A stretch of DNA of 64,000 nt, taken from positions 310,001 to 374,000 of the forward strand of contig CAVQUX010000010.1 in NCBI GenBank assembly GCA_963716925.1. Direction: 5' to 3'. The translations under genes were made by a program, and so were the position numbers. Numbering within the stretch: position 1 is the stretch's first letter; each line of letters opens with the position of its first letter. The notes beneath the pieces were generated by a model that searched no databases, was not told where the DNA came from, and saw only the letters and a program-made list of their open reading frames with translations. Shown piece by piece: positions 24,743 through 33,544 of this stretch. The DNA is from DAISKN01 sp963716925. Lineage in GTDB: Bacteria; Acidobacteriota; Vicinamibacteria; Marinacidobacterales; SMYC01.

Positions 24743-25363
24743 TTAGGATCTCCTCGATTTCTGAAGCATTTTGAGCGGGGCCCACCTCGGATCGGTGTCG
24801 TCGGGCGCGCAGTCGCAGCTCGCCACGTTCCGATTCGCGCCGCACAGGGCGCAGAGTCCCCGACAATCCGGCTTGCACAAGGGCTTCATCGGCAGCGCCA
24901 AAACGATCTGCTCCACGATCATCTGGGACAGGTCGATGCGCTCGTCCCGATAGAAGCTCACGGCGAGCTCCTCGCGTTCGAGTCCCCGGCCGGAAATATC
25001 GGCCAGCGCGTCCGAAGCCTCCTCTTCCGCCGAACCCTCGTCGGCGGCCGGAGCCACGTTCGACGACTGCGGAAGATACAGGAGGTCGAGCTCTTCCGCA
25101 AGCTCTATGGGGAACGGCTCGAGACAGCGAACGCAGTCGTGCTCGATGCGGCAGGACATGCGCCCCTGGAGCCGGAACACGCTCACCGACCCAGGCCGTC
25201 CAGGGTCGCGTCCCTCGTCGCTTCCGATGGGTTGGAGCCGCCCCGACAGGGCCACGGGGGAGAGAGGCCGGAACTCCTCTCCCTCGGTATAGGGACCCTC
25301 GAGCGCGAGCGTCCGGTCTATCGCCTGCCCCTCGAGGGGCACGCGATCCAAATCTATGAACAC
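24743..25363 (-). CDS. DUF177 (YceD/Yqk-type) protein, rRNA-accumulation factor family
   Basis: 206 residues from GTG 25363. DUF177 hallmarks: a CxxC in HDCVRCLEPFPIELAEELDL and the C-terminal LCKPDCRGLCALCGANRN cluster. Family members upstream of rpmF are implicated in 23S rRNA accumulation. It is the first gene of the operon that continues through rpmF and the fab genes; a strong promoter precedes it. Confidence 0.9.
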   Translation of the reverse strand: MFIDLDRVPLEGQAIDRTLALEGPYTEGEEFRPLSPVALSGRLQPIGSDEGRDPGRPGSVSVFRLQGRMSCRIEHDCVRCLEPFPIELAEELDLLYLPQSSNVAPAADEGSAEEEASDALADISGRGLEREELAVSFYRDERIDLSQMIVEQIVLALPMKPLCKPDCRGLCALCGANRNVASCDCAPDDTDPRWAPLKMLQKSRRS

Positions 25364-25389
25364 TTCTCTAGTCCCTTGCTGGCGGGAGG

Positions 25390-25417
25390 ATTATAGCACG
25401 GCCTCTCGAGGCGTCAA
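25390..25417 (-). promoter_or_regulatory. Strong sigma70-type promoter of the DUF177-rpmF-fab operon
   Basis: On the minus strand TTGACG (25417-25412) and TATAAT (25395-25390) are separated by 16 nt. Only ~27 nt lie between the -10 and the GTG start. This is the best-matching promoter in the window. It sits just downstream of hfq. Confidence 0.8.
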
Positions 25418-25425
25418 TAAGCGAC

Positions 25426-25689
25426 CTATTCCTTTTTTTCACCCTCGTCGACGACCTCGTCGAGATTCATGTAGTTCCCGAATTGACGGTTTCCGCTGAT
25501 GGTGGAGATCGCGTGCTTGAACAACATCTGGTCGACGCCGTTGGTCTCGAGAATAATCGCGAACCGGTCGAAGTTCTTGATGCGCCCCGTCAGTTTGGCG
25601 CCGTTGACCAGGTACACGGTGACGTTGACGCGCTCGCGGCGCGCGTGGTTCAGGAAACTGTCCTGCACGTTAGGGGGCTGTTTCAGCAT
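25426..25689 (-). CDS. hfq: RNA chaperone Hfq
   Basis: 87 residues. Sm1 and Sm2 motifs are intact: VTVYLVNGAKLTGRIKNFDR and the MLFKHAISTI signature (KHAIS). Hfq pairs small RNAs with mRNAs. It overlaps the 3' end of miaA by 20 bp, the usual miaA-hfq order. Confidence 0.97.
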   Translation of the reverse strand: MLKQPPNVQDSFLNHARRERVNVTVYLVNGAKLTGRIKNFDRFAIILETNGVDQMLFKHAISTISGNRQFGNYMNLDEVVDEGEKKE

Positions 25690-26674
25690 GGGACCGCTCC
25701 AAATTCTGCCGCTCTCCCGCTTCCGGGATCGCCCGCTGAATGTAGTCGAGAACCCGCGCGCGCACGCCGGCGTCGTCGCCGCAACCCTCGAACCATCGTA
25801 CTTCCGGCTCGCGCCGGAACCACGTCATCTGCCGCTTGGCGTATCGGGTCGTTGCCAGAAGCGTCAGCCGAATCGCGCCGTCGACGTCGATCTCGGAATC
25901 GAGGTGGCGCAGCACTTCGCGGTACCCAATGGCCTTGAAAGCCGGAATCCCGGCGCCGTGCGCAAGAAGCAGCCTCCGGACCTCCTCCACGAGGCCGCGC
26001 TCGAACATCGCGCGAACCCTGGCCTCGACCCGCGCCTTCAGCTCCTCGCGATCCGGCCGAAGCCCGACAAGTATATCCCGGAAGCCCGCGAGCGGACTCC
26101 GCCGCGTGCTCATGAGCTCGCTCATCCTCCGGCCGGAGGCCAGGTAGACCTCGATGCCCCGGACGAGGCGGACGCGGTCATTCTCGTGGATCCTCTCCGC
26201 CAGGTCCGGATCCCACCGGCGCAGTATGCGGTGAAGGGCTTTCGCGCCCCGCCGCTCGGCGATAGCCGCGAGACGGTCGCGGATCCCGGGCGAGCGGCCG
26301 GGTCCCTCGAAGAGACCGCGTCGTAGAGCCCGCAGGTACAGCCCGGTTCCGCCGACAAGGATGGGAACCCTTCCGCGTGAGGCGATGCCCTCGATCGCGG
26401 GAACGGAGCGGCGCACGAACTCGGCGGCCGAGAATTCCCGCTCCGGCTCGACCTGGTCCAGCAGGTGATGGGGAACACCCCGCCGCTCCGACACTGGAAC
26501 CTTGGCGGTCCCGATATCGAGCCCGCGATAGACCTGGAGAGCGTCGAAGCTCACCACTTCGCCGCCCAGGCTCTCCGCGAGACCGAGGGCGAGATCGCTC
26601 TTGCCCGCGCCCGTCGGCCCGACGATCGCAATGACCGTCCTCTTCGATCCCTCGCGCCGCCCTTCGGTTTCCAT
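25670..26674 (-). CDS. miaA: tRNA dimethylallyltransferase MiaA
   Basis: 334 residues. P-loop IVGPTGAGKSDLALGLAE, substrate loop VVSFDALQVYRGLDIGTAKV, GGTGLYLRALRRGLFEGP and the C-terminal TTRYAKRQMTWFRREPEVRW. MiaA prenylates A37 of tRNAs reading UNN codons. Immediately upstream lies a 33-codon membrane-peptide ORF. Confidence 0.97.
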   Translation of the reverse strand: METEGRREGSKRTVIAIVGPTGAGKSDLALGLAESLGGEVVSFDALQVYRGLDIGTAKVPVSERRGVPHHLLDQVEPEREFSAAEFVRRSVPAIEGIASRGRVPILVGGTGLYLRALRRGLFEGPGRSPGIRDRLAAIAERRGAKALHRILRRWDPDLAERIHENDRVRLVRGIEVYLASGRRMSELMSTRRSPLAGFRDILVGLRPDREELKARVEARVRAMFERGLVEEVRRLLLAHGAGIPAFKAIGYREVLRHLDSEIDVDGAIRLTLLATTRYAKRQMTWFRREPEVRWFEGCGDDAGVRARVLDYIQRAIPEAGERQNLERSHAETAP

Positions 26675-26677
26675 GAA

Positions 26678-26779
26678 TCACCGGGAGAGCCAGCCGAAGA
26701 GGAGAAAACCCGCGATGAGAAAACCCAGGATCACCGCGCCGTAGATCTCCGGCGTGGTGAAACCTGGCCGCTCGCTCAC
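26678..26779 (-). CDS. Predicted 33-aa single-pass membrane peptide
   Basis: GTG 26779 overlaps the TGA of the DUF4388 gene (GTGA) and the stop lies 3 bp before the miaA ATG. The peptide is nine polar residues (MSERPGFTT) followed by one hydrophobic helix (YGAVILGFLIAGFLLFGWL) ending SR. Coupled start, tight spacing and a clean TM helix argue for a real gene, but 33 codons is short enough to arise by chance. No function proposed. Confidence 0.5.
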   Translation of the reverse strand: MSERPGFTTPEIYGAVILGFLIAGFLLFGWLSR

Positions 26780-27945
26780 CCGAGATCCCGCGTCTGCATC
26801 TCCCGGAACAACTGGATGAGATGGGTCTCGTGGGACGCGCCCAGAGTGCGTTTCACCGCGAGCAGCTCCGAGTAGAGGAGCTCGTTGAGGGCGGAAACGA
26901 GCTGATCCCGTCTCTTCTCCTCGCCGATGCGCTGCAGATTGGCCTCGATCTGGCCGGGGTCGAGCGAACCGTCCTGTCGCAGCCGGACCCGGTCGAAGAG
27001 CGACGCAGGCCGCTCCTTGAGCTCCTTCAGGTACTTCTCCAGGATGATCTCCGCGATGGGTCCGACCTCGCCCGACATGTGTCGGAAGAGGCGCCGGTAC
27101 ATCTCGTTGTAGAGCTCCACCACCGATCGGTAGTCTTCACGGTCTTCGAGCTTCTGCGCGAGCGGGGCCTGTCTCGGTCCCCGAGAGCGAAGGACGGAGA
27201 CCGCGAGGAACGTATGGAGGACCTTCCGCGTCTCCATCTCCCCGATTTCGCTCTCCTGGCAGATCTCGGAAACCGTCCGCCTGCCGTCGACGATTCCAAG
27301 GACGTGTTTTTCGTGGGGCTCGAGATCGACGGGCGGCGCCTTCGGCGTTCGCTCCACCACGCAGTCGGTGGAGATGAAGTGCTCGCGAATCGCACCCGTT
27401 CCTTCGGAGCGGCGAATCCCCTCCACCACGAGCTTCTCCACGTCGAGCTCGAAGGTGATCTTCTCCCGCCGCGGAAGCTCGTCGTCCTCGAACTGGAAGT
27501 AGCCGTCCTCCCAGTTGAAGATGCTCCACACGATCTCTTTCACCTGCTGCTCGATCGCCCACCAGAGATCCTTGGGCGAAAGGACTCCGCTTTCGACGAG
27601 CGCCTTGCCAAGCCTCTGCCCGCCCCGGATTCGCTGCGACAGCTTCAGGTACTCGTCCGCCGAAATCTTGCCTCCGCGCAGGAGAACCTCGCCCAGGCGA
27701 TCCTGGGTCAAGCTCGATCCGGCGAAGACCAGCTTCCCGTCGATGAAGTAGATCGACTTGCGCACGCCCGCGTTCACCAGCGACAGGACTCCGGTGCGGC
27801 CCGACTCCTGGAGCAGCGAGAGCACGGAGGGAAGACCGACGTCGGAGAATCGTCCTCTCAATCCGCCGCGCTCGGGAGCGCTCTCGACGGTTGAACGGTT
27901 GGATGCACTCATACTCTTGAACGGGCTGGGGTTGGTCACCGACAT
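26776..27945 (-). CDS. DUF4388-domain protein
   Basis: 389 residues from ATG 27945, 1 bp after the SpoIID stop; ATG 27972 would overlap it. The N-terminal domain reads RGRFSDVGLPSVLSLLQESG, RTGVLSLVNAGVRKSIYFID and GKLVFAGSSLTQDRLGEVLL, the DUF4388 (PATAN-related) pattern seen in two-component and gliding/regulatory proteins. A middle segment (WSIFNWEDGYFQFEDDELP) belongs to the same architecture. The C-terminal ~130 residues are helical and charged. Likely a cytosolic regulatory adaptor; partner unknown. Confidence 0.8.
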   Translation of the reverse strand: MSVTNPSPFKSMSASNRSTVESAPERGGLRGRFSDVGLPSVLSLLQESGRTGVLSLVNAGVRKSIYFIDGKLVFAGSSLTQDRLGEVLLRGGKISADEYLKLSQRIRGGQRLGKALVESGVLSPKDLWWAIEQQVKEIVWSIFNWEDGYFQFEDDELPRREKITFELDVEKLVVEGIRRSEGTGAIREHFISTDCVVERTPKAPPVDLEPHEKHVLGIVDGRRTVSEICQESEIGEMETRKVLHTFLAVSVLRSRGPRQAPLAQKLEDREDYRSVVELYNEMYRRLFRHMSGEVGPIAEIILEKYLKELKERPASLFDRVRLRQDGSLDPGQIEANLQRIGEEKRRDQLVSALNELLYSELLAVKRTLGASHETHLIQLFREMQTRDLG

Positions 27946-27946
27946 G

Positions 27947-30224
27947 CTACGGTCGGCTGCGTTGGTTGTCAATACGTGTGCCGGGATAATAGTGGCTCAG
28001 GATGTCGCGGTAAGAGAAGCCGGAAGCGGCCATCCCGTACGCGCCGACCTGACAGAGGCCGACGCCGTGGCCCCACCCCCTGCCGGTGAAGACCCACCCG
28101 CGAACGGTTCCGTCGGGAGCGTGCTGCACGTCGAAGAAGAAGAGGTTCTCGCGAATCCCCAGGGCCCTTCGAATCGCGAGACCCTTGAGCGTGGCGCTGC
28201 CTTCGCTTCCCACGATTTCCAGCTCCGCGAGCCGGCCCGAGGCGCCGTAGCGCTTGGGACGAAGCTCCAGGACGGCGCCCAACGGAGCCTGAAGGCTCGC
28301 GTTGACCTCGCGCGTCAGCTCGTCGGCGGATTTGCGAACCACCCAGTGCGAGAAGCGCGAGCTGCGATCGAAGCTGCCGCCATCGTCGCGCAGCACCAGG
28401 ACGTCGATTCCGGCGTTGCCCGCGAGGTAGCGGACGCGGTCGTTGGGCAGAAGCGTCAGCCTGTCCGCATAGTGAGACGCCCCCGCGAGCTCGTGATAGA
28501 GATAGCGCACGGGCGCCACCGCCATCGAGATCTCGCGCTCGTCCTCGCCGTTCTCGGTTGCGGCTTCCTCGACAAGAGTGAGAGTGCCCTCCGCGATGCC
28601 GCGTAACCGCCCCTCGCGCAGGACCGGCTCGCCCCTTTCCGCCAGCAAAGCATAGAGACTCTGGATGACGTTTCGCCGGGCGACGGGCTCGCCGGCCCGG
28701 CTCCCCCCGCCGTCAGGAACGATGAGCCCGCTCCGAATCGCGAACGCCAGTCGAATCCGATCGGGATCCGGGACCTCCGCGCCGACGATACGCTCGGCAT
28801 CGAAGGAGGACAGGAGGAACGGAAGCCTCCGCTCCCAGCAGAGCGCTTCTCCCAGGAGCTCGGCGAGTGTCGGAAGATCGAGAGTCCTTTCCGAATCCCG
28901 GGATGGCGGCTCGGTCCAGCAGGGCGATTGCCCGAGCACGCGGAGCGTCGACCCGAGCCAGCGACGCGCCTCGGCGTAGGTCGCGGAACCGCGCTCGTCG
29001 GCGGTGTCGAGCACTCCGAGTCGACGCAGGATCGCCCCCTCGAGGGTGAGCGGCCCGGTGTTGGACGGAGGCCAGGACCGGAGCCCGCGACTCGAGGAAG
29101 CAAGCGCGGCTCACGAGGTAGGGCTCCTTCTGGCTGAAGACGTTCTCCGCGTTCTCCGTCCTGCCGCCGCAGGTCGAGGTGTAGAGCGCGTCGACCGGCT
29201 TGCCTTCGAAGGTCAGAACCTCGCCCGTGGTCTCGGCGACCGCGGCGTTCGACAGCGGTCGCTCGGCGGCGACCCCGCGGTAGACCTGGCAGGCCGGAGT
29301 CGCACAGAGGTCGTAGCCCTCGGCTTCGAACTGCCCCCGCCGCTTCACCGCGTAGGTCCGGGCCGCGATCGCCTGCGCCTTGAGCGCCTCCTTCTCGGGA
29401 AACGCCTCTGGTGAGAGCTCCGCGGGCACGACACCCCTCAGATAGTCCTCGAGGTTCACCACGTTCGTGACGGTGAGCGAGCTCGACCCGTTCACCGCGA
29501 CCTCGAGGTATCCCCGGTACGGCCTCCCATCGAGCTCGAGGAACGCGCCCTCCTGGGATGGCGCCGCCGCAAGCTTCCGGGAGTCGACGCGAACGGGCGG
29601 CGCTCCCGCTCCGATCAGGAGAAAACCCACGGCCGGCGGCGCGGTCGTCGCCTCGCGAACCACGGAAGCCGCTTCGAACCCGAGACGCTGGAGCTCGCGA
29701 AGGTCGACCTCGGCGCTCGACTCCGTGGGAAAGCGTCCCACGCGCACGACGAAGCGACCGCTCGAAGGCGCGCGTGCCGTAGAAAGCTCGCGCTCGAGCT
29801 CCTCCGCCGCGCGGGTCCGGAAGTCCGACGCCGCTGCCTCGGTCGGAAACGAACCGAGCTCCACCCGATAGATCCATCCTTCGGCCGCACCCGCCGCGTC
29901 GCGCTCGGGCTGAACGATGACGTCCTGGGTCTCGAGCCAGATCGACCCGTCGCCCACCCGGAACGGACGGGAAGACGTCAAGCGCACCAGCGCGGCCGAA
30001 GTCGAAAGACCGATGCGGATGCGCGGTTCCGGCGCGAGGAGGTTCAGATGCGAGGAGTGGGGCGCGGATACGTTCGAGGGCGTCACCGCCGGTGCCGGTG
30101 CCGGTGCAGGAGCGGCGACGGGCGCTCTCGGGATCGGCGCCCGCGACGACTTGCCGCCGCAGGCGGGAGCGGTGAAAGCCAGAACGACGAGCGCGCCCCG
30201 GATACAGGTTTTCACCAATTTCAT
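27947..30224 (-). CDS. SpoIID/LytB-domain protein with SPOR-like region, frameshifted (+1)
   Basis: N-terminal signal (MKLVKTCIRGALVVLAFTAP, then ACGGKSS, possibly a lipoprotein), Pro/Ala linker, then a SPOR-like repeat pair (WIYRVELGSFPTEAAASDF and RFVVRVGRFPTESSAEVDLR). The SpoIID domain follows with VVNLEDYLRGVVPAELSPEA and ALKAQAIAARTYAVKRRG. The frame shifts by one extra base near 29060-29090; the second frame continues to the conserved C-terminus GRGWGHGVGLCQVGAYGMA. SpoIID is a lytic transglycosylase acting on denuded glycan; SPOR binds the same. In a non-sporulating diderm it probably works in cell-wall remodelling. Corrected length ~758 aa. Confidence 0.82.
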
Positions 30225-30241
30225 CTCAACATGGGGAAGTT

Positions 30242-30279
30242 AACGCAAAGACGCAAAGGCGCAAAGACGCAAAGAAGAA
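30242..30279. repeat. Dispersed TTTGCG repeat, copy 3 (inverted)
   Basis: Same 9-nt-period element in the opposite orientation: AACGCAAAGACGCAAAGGCG then CAAAGACGCAAAGAAGAA. It lies just upstream of the SpoIID gene start. Confidence 0.85.
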
Positions 30280-30355
30280 TTTCCCGAGCAGATTCAAAGC
30301 ATACCGCTTGCGACCTCGCGTTCGTCCGGGCGCGTTTGTGACGGAGGAGGGGCAG

Positions 30356-31651
30356 CTATCCAAACAGGTCGTAGGGCCGTTCGTTGTACCAGAAGACCAG
30401 GATGATATCGAACTTCGCGTCCGGATAATCCGCGGGGAGCGGCAGGAGCTGCGACGCGCGGAGCGCCCCGACGGCGGCGTTGTCGAAGCCGGAGATCCCG
30501 GACGGATACAAAACCTTCAGCTCGGTGACCGTCCCGTCGCGCGCAACGGAGATCCCCACGGCCACGTGCCCGTGGTTGAACGCGACCGAATAAGGAACGA
30601 ACCAGTTGCGACGGACTTCGGCGAGCATCCGCCGGAGCCAGGGAACGAAGTTCGCGCCCTTGTCGTTGTAGTAGAGCGTGTTCCCGGTGTTCGCGACCAG
30701 CCCGCCCTCGGGGTTGTCGAACCGGGTGCCCGCGAGGAACCGGCGGATGTCGGTGAACGCTCCGTCCTCCCCTCCCTCGCCTCGATCCAGCGGCGAGGGC
30801 TTCGGCTCCGGAGGCCGGATGTCGACCCGCGCCCGCGCGGCCTCGCGAGCCCGAGGGTCGCCGAACAGAAGATCAGACGCTTCGGCAGGCGAGAGGCGCT
30901 CCGGCTTCTCGAGGCCGCCGTTTCCCTTCTCGTTCCCCGCGCTCTCCTCGGCGGTCTCCGCATCCTCTCCCGATTCCGCCGCCATCACCGGCTCGTCCTT
31001 GGGCTCCACCGGCTTTTCGGTCTCTCCCTCTTTTCCCGGATCCTTGACTTCTTTGTCGGTATAGAACTCATCCGTCTTCCCCTCGGAGAACGGAAGATCG
31101 TTCATGAAGTCCTGGGGCTTCGGCGACGGCAGCATCGCTTTGGGGATGAGCATGCGGTTATCCGCGACCTGAGGCGGCTTTTCCGCCGGTGGAGCGGGCT
31201 CGGGTGCGGCGGGCACCACCGGGACGAGGGCGACGGGCGGAGGCTCCGGCTTCGGCTCCTCCATGAAGACCACGAGAGGTTTCTTCTCCTCGGACTCCGC
31301 GGCCGCGGCTTTCTCGCTGTCGTCCCGCGCCCCGAGGAGCGCGAGGCTCGGCTCGATCAGCAGGAACAACACGAGGAGGAGGTGGAGCCCCGCGGACACC
31401 GTCACCCCGAGCCGCGGATTGGATTCGAACGTCTCGCGCGATTCCCCGTGTACCAGGATCTCCGCAGCGTCCTCGGGGTCGGAGATGAAGCCGGAAAAGA
31501 AAAAATCCTCGGAGTCCCCGGCCGGAATCAGCCCTTCGAAGCCGCTGCTCTCGCGCTGGAGGGGGTTGCGCGCGGGCGCGCCTCGGCGGCGTCGCTTCGG
31601 CGGCGAAGGGGCCCCTCGGCGTTTCGCCGCACGCTGTCGGCTTTGGTGCAT
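30356..31651 (-). CDS. TonB-family energy-transducing protein
   Basis: 431 residues. A basic/phosphorylatable N-terminal cytosolic region of ~80 residues, one TM helix (SAGLHLLLVLFLLIEPSLAL), then a Pro/Glu-rich periplasmic spacer (EEPKPEPPPVALVPVVPAAP). The C-terminal TonB-like domain includes VAVGISVARDGTVTELKVLY and GFDNAAVGALRAS. TonB couples the proton gradient to outer-membrane receptors. The long cytosolic head is unusual; classic TonB begins almost directly with the TM helix. No exbB/exbD nearby. Confidence 0.85.
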   Translation of the reverse strand: MHQSRQRAAKRRGAPSPPKRRRRGAPARNPLQRESSGFEGLIPAGDSEDFFFSGFISDPEDAAEILVHGESRETFESNPRLGVTVSAGLHLLLVLFLLIEPSLALLGARDDSEKAAAAESEEKKPLVVFMEEPKPEPPPVALVPVVPAAPEPAPPAEKPPQVADNRMLIPKAMLPSPKPQDFMNDLPFSEGKTDEFYTDKEVKDPGKEGETEKPVEPKDEPVMAAESGEDAETAEESAGNEKGNGGLEKPERLSPAEASDLLFGDPRAREAARARVDIRPPEPKPSPLDRGEGGEDGAFTDIRRFLAGTRFDNPEGGLVANTGNTLYYNDKGANFVPWLRRMLAEVRRNWFVPYSVAFNHGHVAVGISVARDGTVTELKVLYPSGISGFDNAAVGALRASQLLPLPADYPDAKFDIILVFWYNERPYDLFG

Positions 31652-31783
31652 TCGGTTTCAACTATAGCCGCGGCGGATCCCCCCGGCAAGAACGGCCCGG
31701 GGAATTTACACGTTTCTTACGCGCGCTCAATCAAATACAAGGGGATGAGGGGATTGGGAGAGGAGCTTCCCCCATCCCCCTTC
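31652..31783. other. Intergenic region
   Basis: 132 bp between the lipid A-cluster oxidoreductase stop and the TonB start. I see a GGGGATGAGGGGATTGGG stretch of near-tandem GGGGAT/GGGATT units but no clear terminator or promoter. Confidence 0.3.
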
Positions 31784-32725
31784 TTACACTCTTCCCCTCT
31801 CCATGGACTCGACGACTTCGAGTGCCAGTTCGAGAGCTTTCAGCCCGCCTTCGCCGGTAACCTTGGGGCTCCCCCCGGTGGCGACGGCTTGCAGGAAGTC
31901 TTCGAGCTCGCGGCGAAGGGGCTCGTCCTGAGTCACGGGGAAATCGTCGCGGCGGATCTCGGGGGCGGCGCCGGGCGATCGCACCAGCCGGTAGGAGATC
32001 GCTTCCTGTTTCTGGTAATCGAGAGAAACGTATCGCTCCGGCTCGAAGCACCGCAGCTTGCGAACCTTGTCCTGGGATACCCGGCTCGCGGTGATGTTGG
32101 CGACGCAGCCGTTCGCGAAGCGGAGCCGGGCGTTGGCGATATCCACCTTCCCCGTCAGCACCGGAACCCCGACGGCCTCGAGCGACAGGACTTCCGCCCG
32201 AACGAGGGCCCCGACCACGTCCAGGTCGTGGATCATGAGGTCCAGGACCACGTCGATATCCAGGCTCCGGGGAGAGAACGATCCGAGCCGATGGACTTCG
32301 ATGAACCGCGGGTCGCGGGAGCCGGCGATGAGCGCCTCGACGGCGGGGTTATGCCTCTCCGTGTGGCCGACCGCGAGAACGCGGGCGCGCTCCCGCGCTA
32401 GATCCACCATCTCCCGCGCCTCGGCAAGGCACCCTGCGATCGGCTTTTCCACGAGGACGTCGATTCCTGCCTCGAGTAGCTTCCCCGTCACCTCACGGTG
32501 GCTCACCGTGGGGACCGCGACGCTCGCCGCGGCGATTTCGGGGATGAGGTCCGCTATGTCCGCTACCGCACGCACGCCGTGGGCCTCGGCGACGGCGCGG
32601 GCCTTCGAGAGATCGATGTCCGCGACTCCCACCAGCTCCGCATTCGGGCTCTCGGCATAAACCCGTGCGTGCCGGGACCCAAGATGCCCGACTCCCACCA
32701 CCGCGACTTTGGTCCTCTCGCTCAC
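31784..32725 (-). CDS. Gfo/Idh/MocA-family NAD(P)-dependent oxidoreductase
   Basis: 313 residues from GTG 32725, overlapping the lpxI stop (GTGA). Rossmann loop VAVVGVGHLGSRHARVYAES, then GIDVLVEKPIAGCLAEAREM (the EKP motif of the family) and VLAVGHTERHNPAVEAL. Such proteins oxidise or reduce sugar nucleotides. The lpxA-lpxI-Gfo/Idh order is common in Deltaproteobacteria and relatives and suggests a role in lipid A sugar handling. GnnA, which makes the 3-keto sugar for 3-amino lipid A, is one possible analogue, but no GnnB aminotransferase is present here. Confidence 0.88.
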   Translation of the reverse strand: MSERTKVAVVGVGHLGSRHARVYAESPNAELVGVADIDLSKARAVAEAHGVRAVADIADLIPEIAAASVAVPTVSHREVTGKLLEAGIDVLVEKPIAGCLAEAREMVDLARERARVLAVGHTERHNPAVEALIAGSRDPRFIEVHRLGSFSPRSLDIDVVLDLMIHDLDVVGALVRAEVLSLEAVGVPVLTGKVDIANARLRFANGCVANITASRVSQDKVRKLRCFEPERYVSLDYQKQEAISYRLVRSPGAAPEIRRDDFPVTQDEPLRRELEDFLQAVATGGSPKVTGEGGLKALELALEVVESMERGRV

Positions 32726-33540
32726 TCGCCGCTCCGCAGACCGTAAACCCCGATACCGCGCTCGTCGGCTCCCCGCAGGAGCTCTTCGCGATCGAGGAGC
32801 AACACCCGTTCGGCCTCGAGGCCGAGAAGGGATGCCCCGGCCGCTTCCATGGAATCGATCGTCCCGGGCCCGACGACAGGAACGTCGAACCGCACGTCCT
32901 GCCGGGGTCGGGCGACCTTGACCACCACGAACGGGCCGTCGGTGACCTCCGCGGCGCGGCGGATTGCCCGGTCGGTCCCTTCCATCGCTTCCGCCGCCAC
33001 CACCGCCATCCGCTTCACCACCACCGTCTGCCCGATGTCGAGAGACGCGAGCCCCCTCGCCATCTCGATGCCGAAACGAAGGCTTGCGAGGTCTTCCTTC
33101 GACGGCCTGCGCTTCGTCATCGCGCCCTCGTTCGCGAGACACCGGCGCAGGAGGATCGTCGAATCCAGGATCTCGATCCCCTCCTCGCCCAGAACGTCCG
33201 CCACCGTCACCAGCAGCGCCTCCGTCGAGCGCGACCGCAGGCGCGTCAGAACCTTGAGCGTGAGGAGGTCGGGCCGGACGATATCGAAGGCTTTCGCGTG
33301 CTTCACCCGACCCGCAAGAATCGCTTCCCTGACTCCCGCTTCCCGGAGGACGCGAACGGTGCGCGACAGCTCCCCCAGGCCCACCCAGTGGAAGCCGGAG
33401 CCCGCGACGGAGGTCAGCGAGGGGTCCGCCTCACCCTCGATGAGGATCGCGGTAACCGGAATGGATAGCCGCCGTGCCTCCTCGAGCACCAGGAACGGGA
33501 ACCGGCCTTCACCGGCGATCAGGCCGAGCCGCTCGGGCAA
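32722..33540 (-). CDS. lpxI: UDP-2,3-diacylglucosamine pyrophosphatase LpxI
   Basis: 272 residues from TTG 33540 (MPERLGLIAGEGRFPFLVL), 4 bp beyond the lpxA stop. LpxI (DUF1009) hydrolyses UDP-2,3-diacyl-GlcN to lipid X and UMP in bacteria lacking LpxH. Seen: LIAGEGRFPFLVLEEARRL, KHAKAFDIVRPDLLTLKVL, RRCLANEGAMTKRRPSKED, SLDIGQTVVVKRMAVVAAEA and the C-terminal VVGPGTIDSMEAAGAS. The 5' end in longer open frames belongs to lpxA. Confidence 0.93.
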   Translation of the reverse strand: MPERLGLIAGEGRFPFLVLEEARRLSIPVTAILIEGEADPSLTSVAGSGFHWVGLGELSRTVRVLREAGVREAILAGRVKHAKAFDIVRPDLLTLKVLTRLRSRSTEALLVTVADVLGEEGIEILDSTILLRRCLANEGAMTKRRPSKEDLASLRFGIEMARGLASLDIGQTVVVKRMAVVAAEAMEGTDRAIRRAAEVTDGPFVVVKVARPRQDVRFDVPVVGPGTIDSMEAAGASLLGLEAERVLLLDREELLRGADERGIGVYGLRSGE

Positions 33541-33544
33541 ACGC

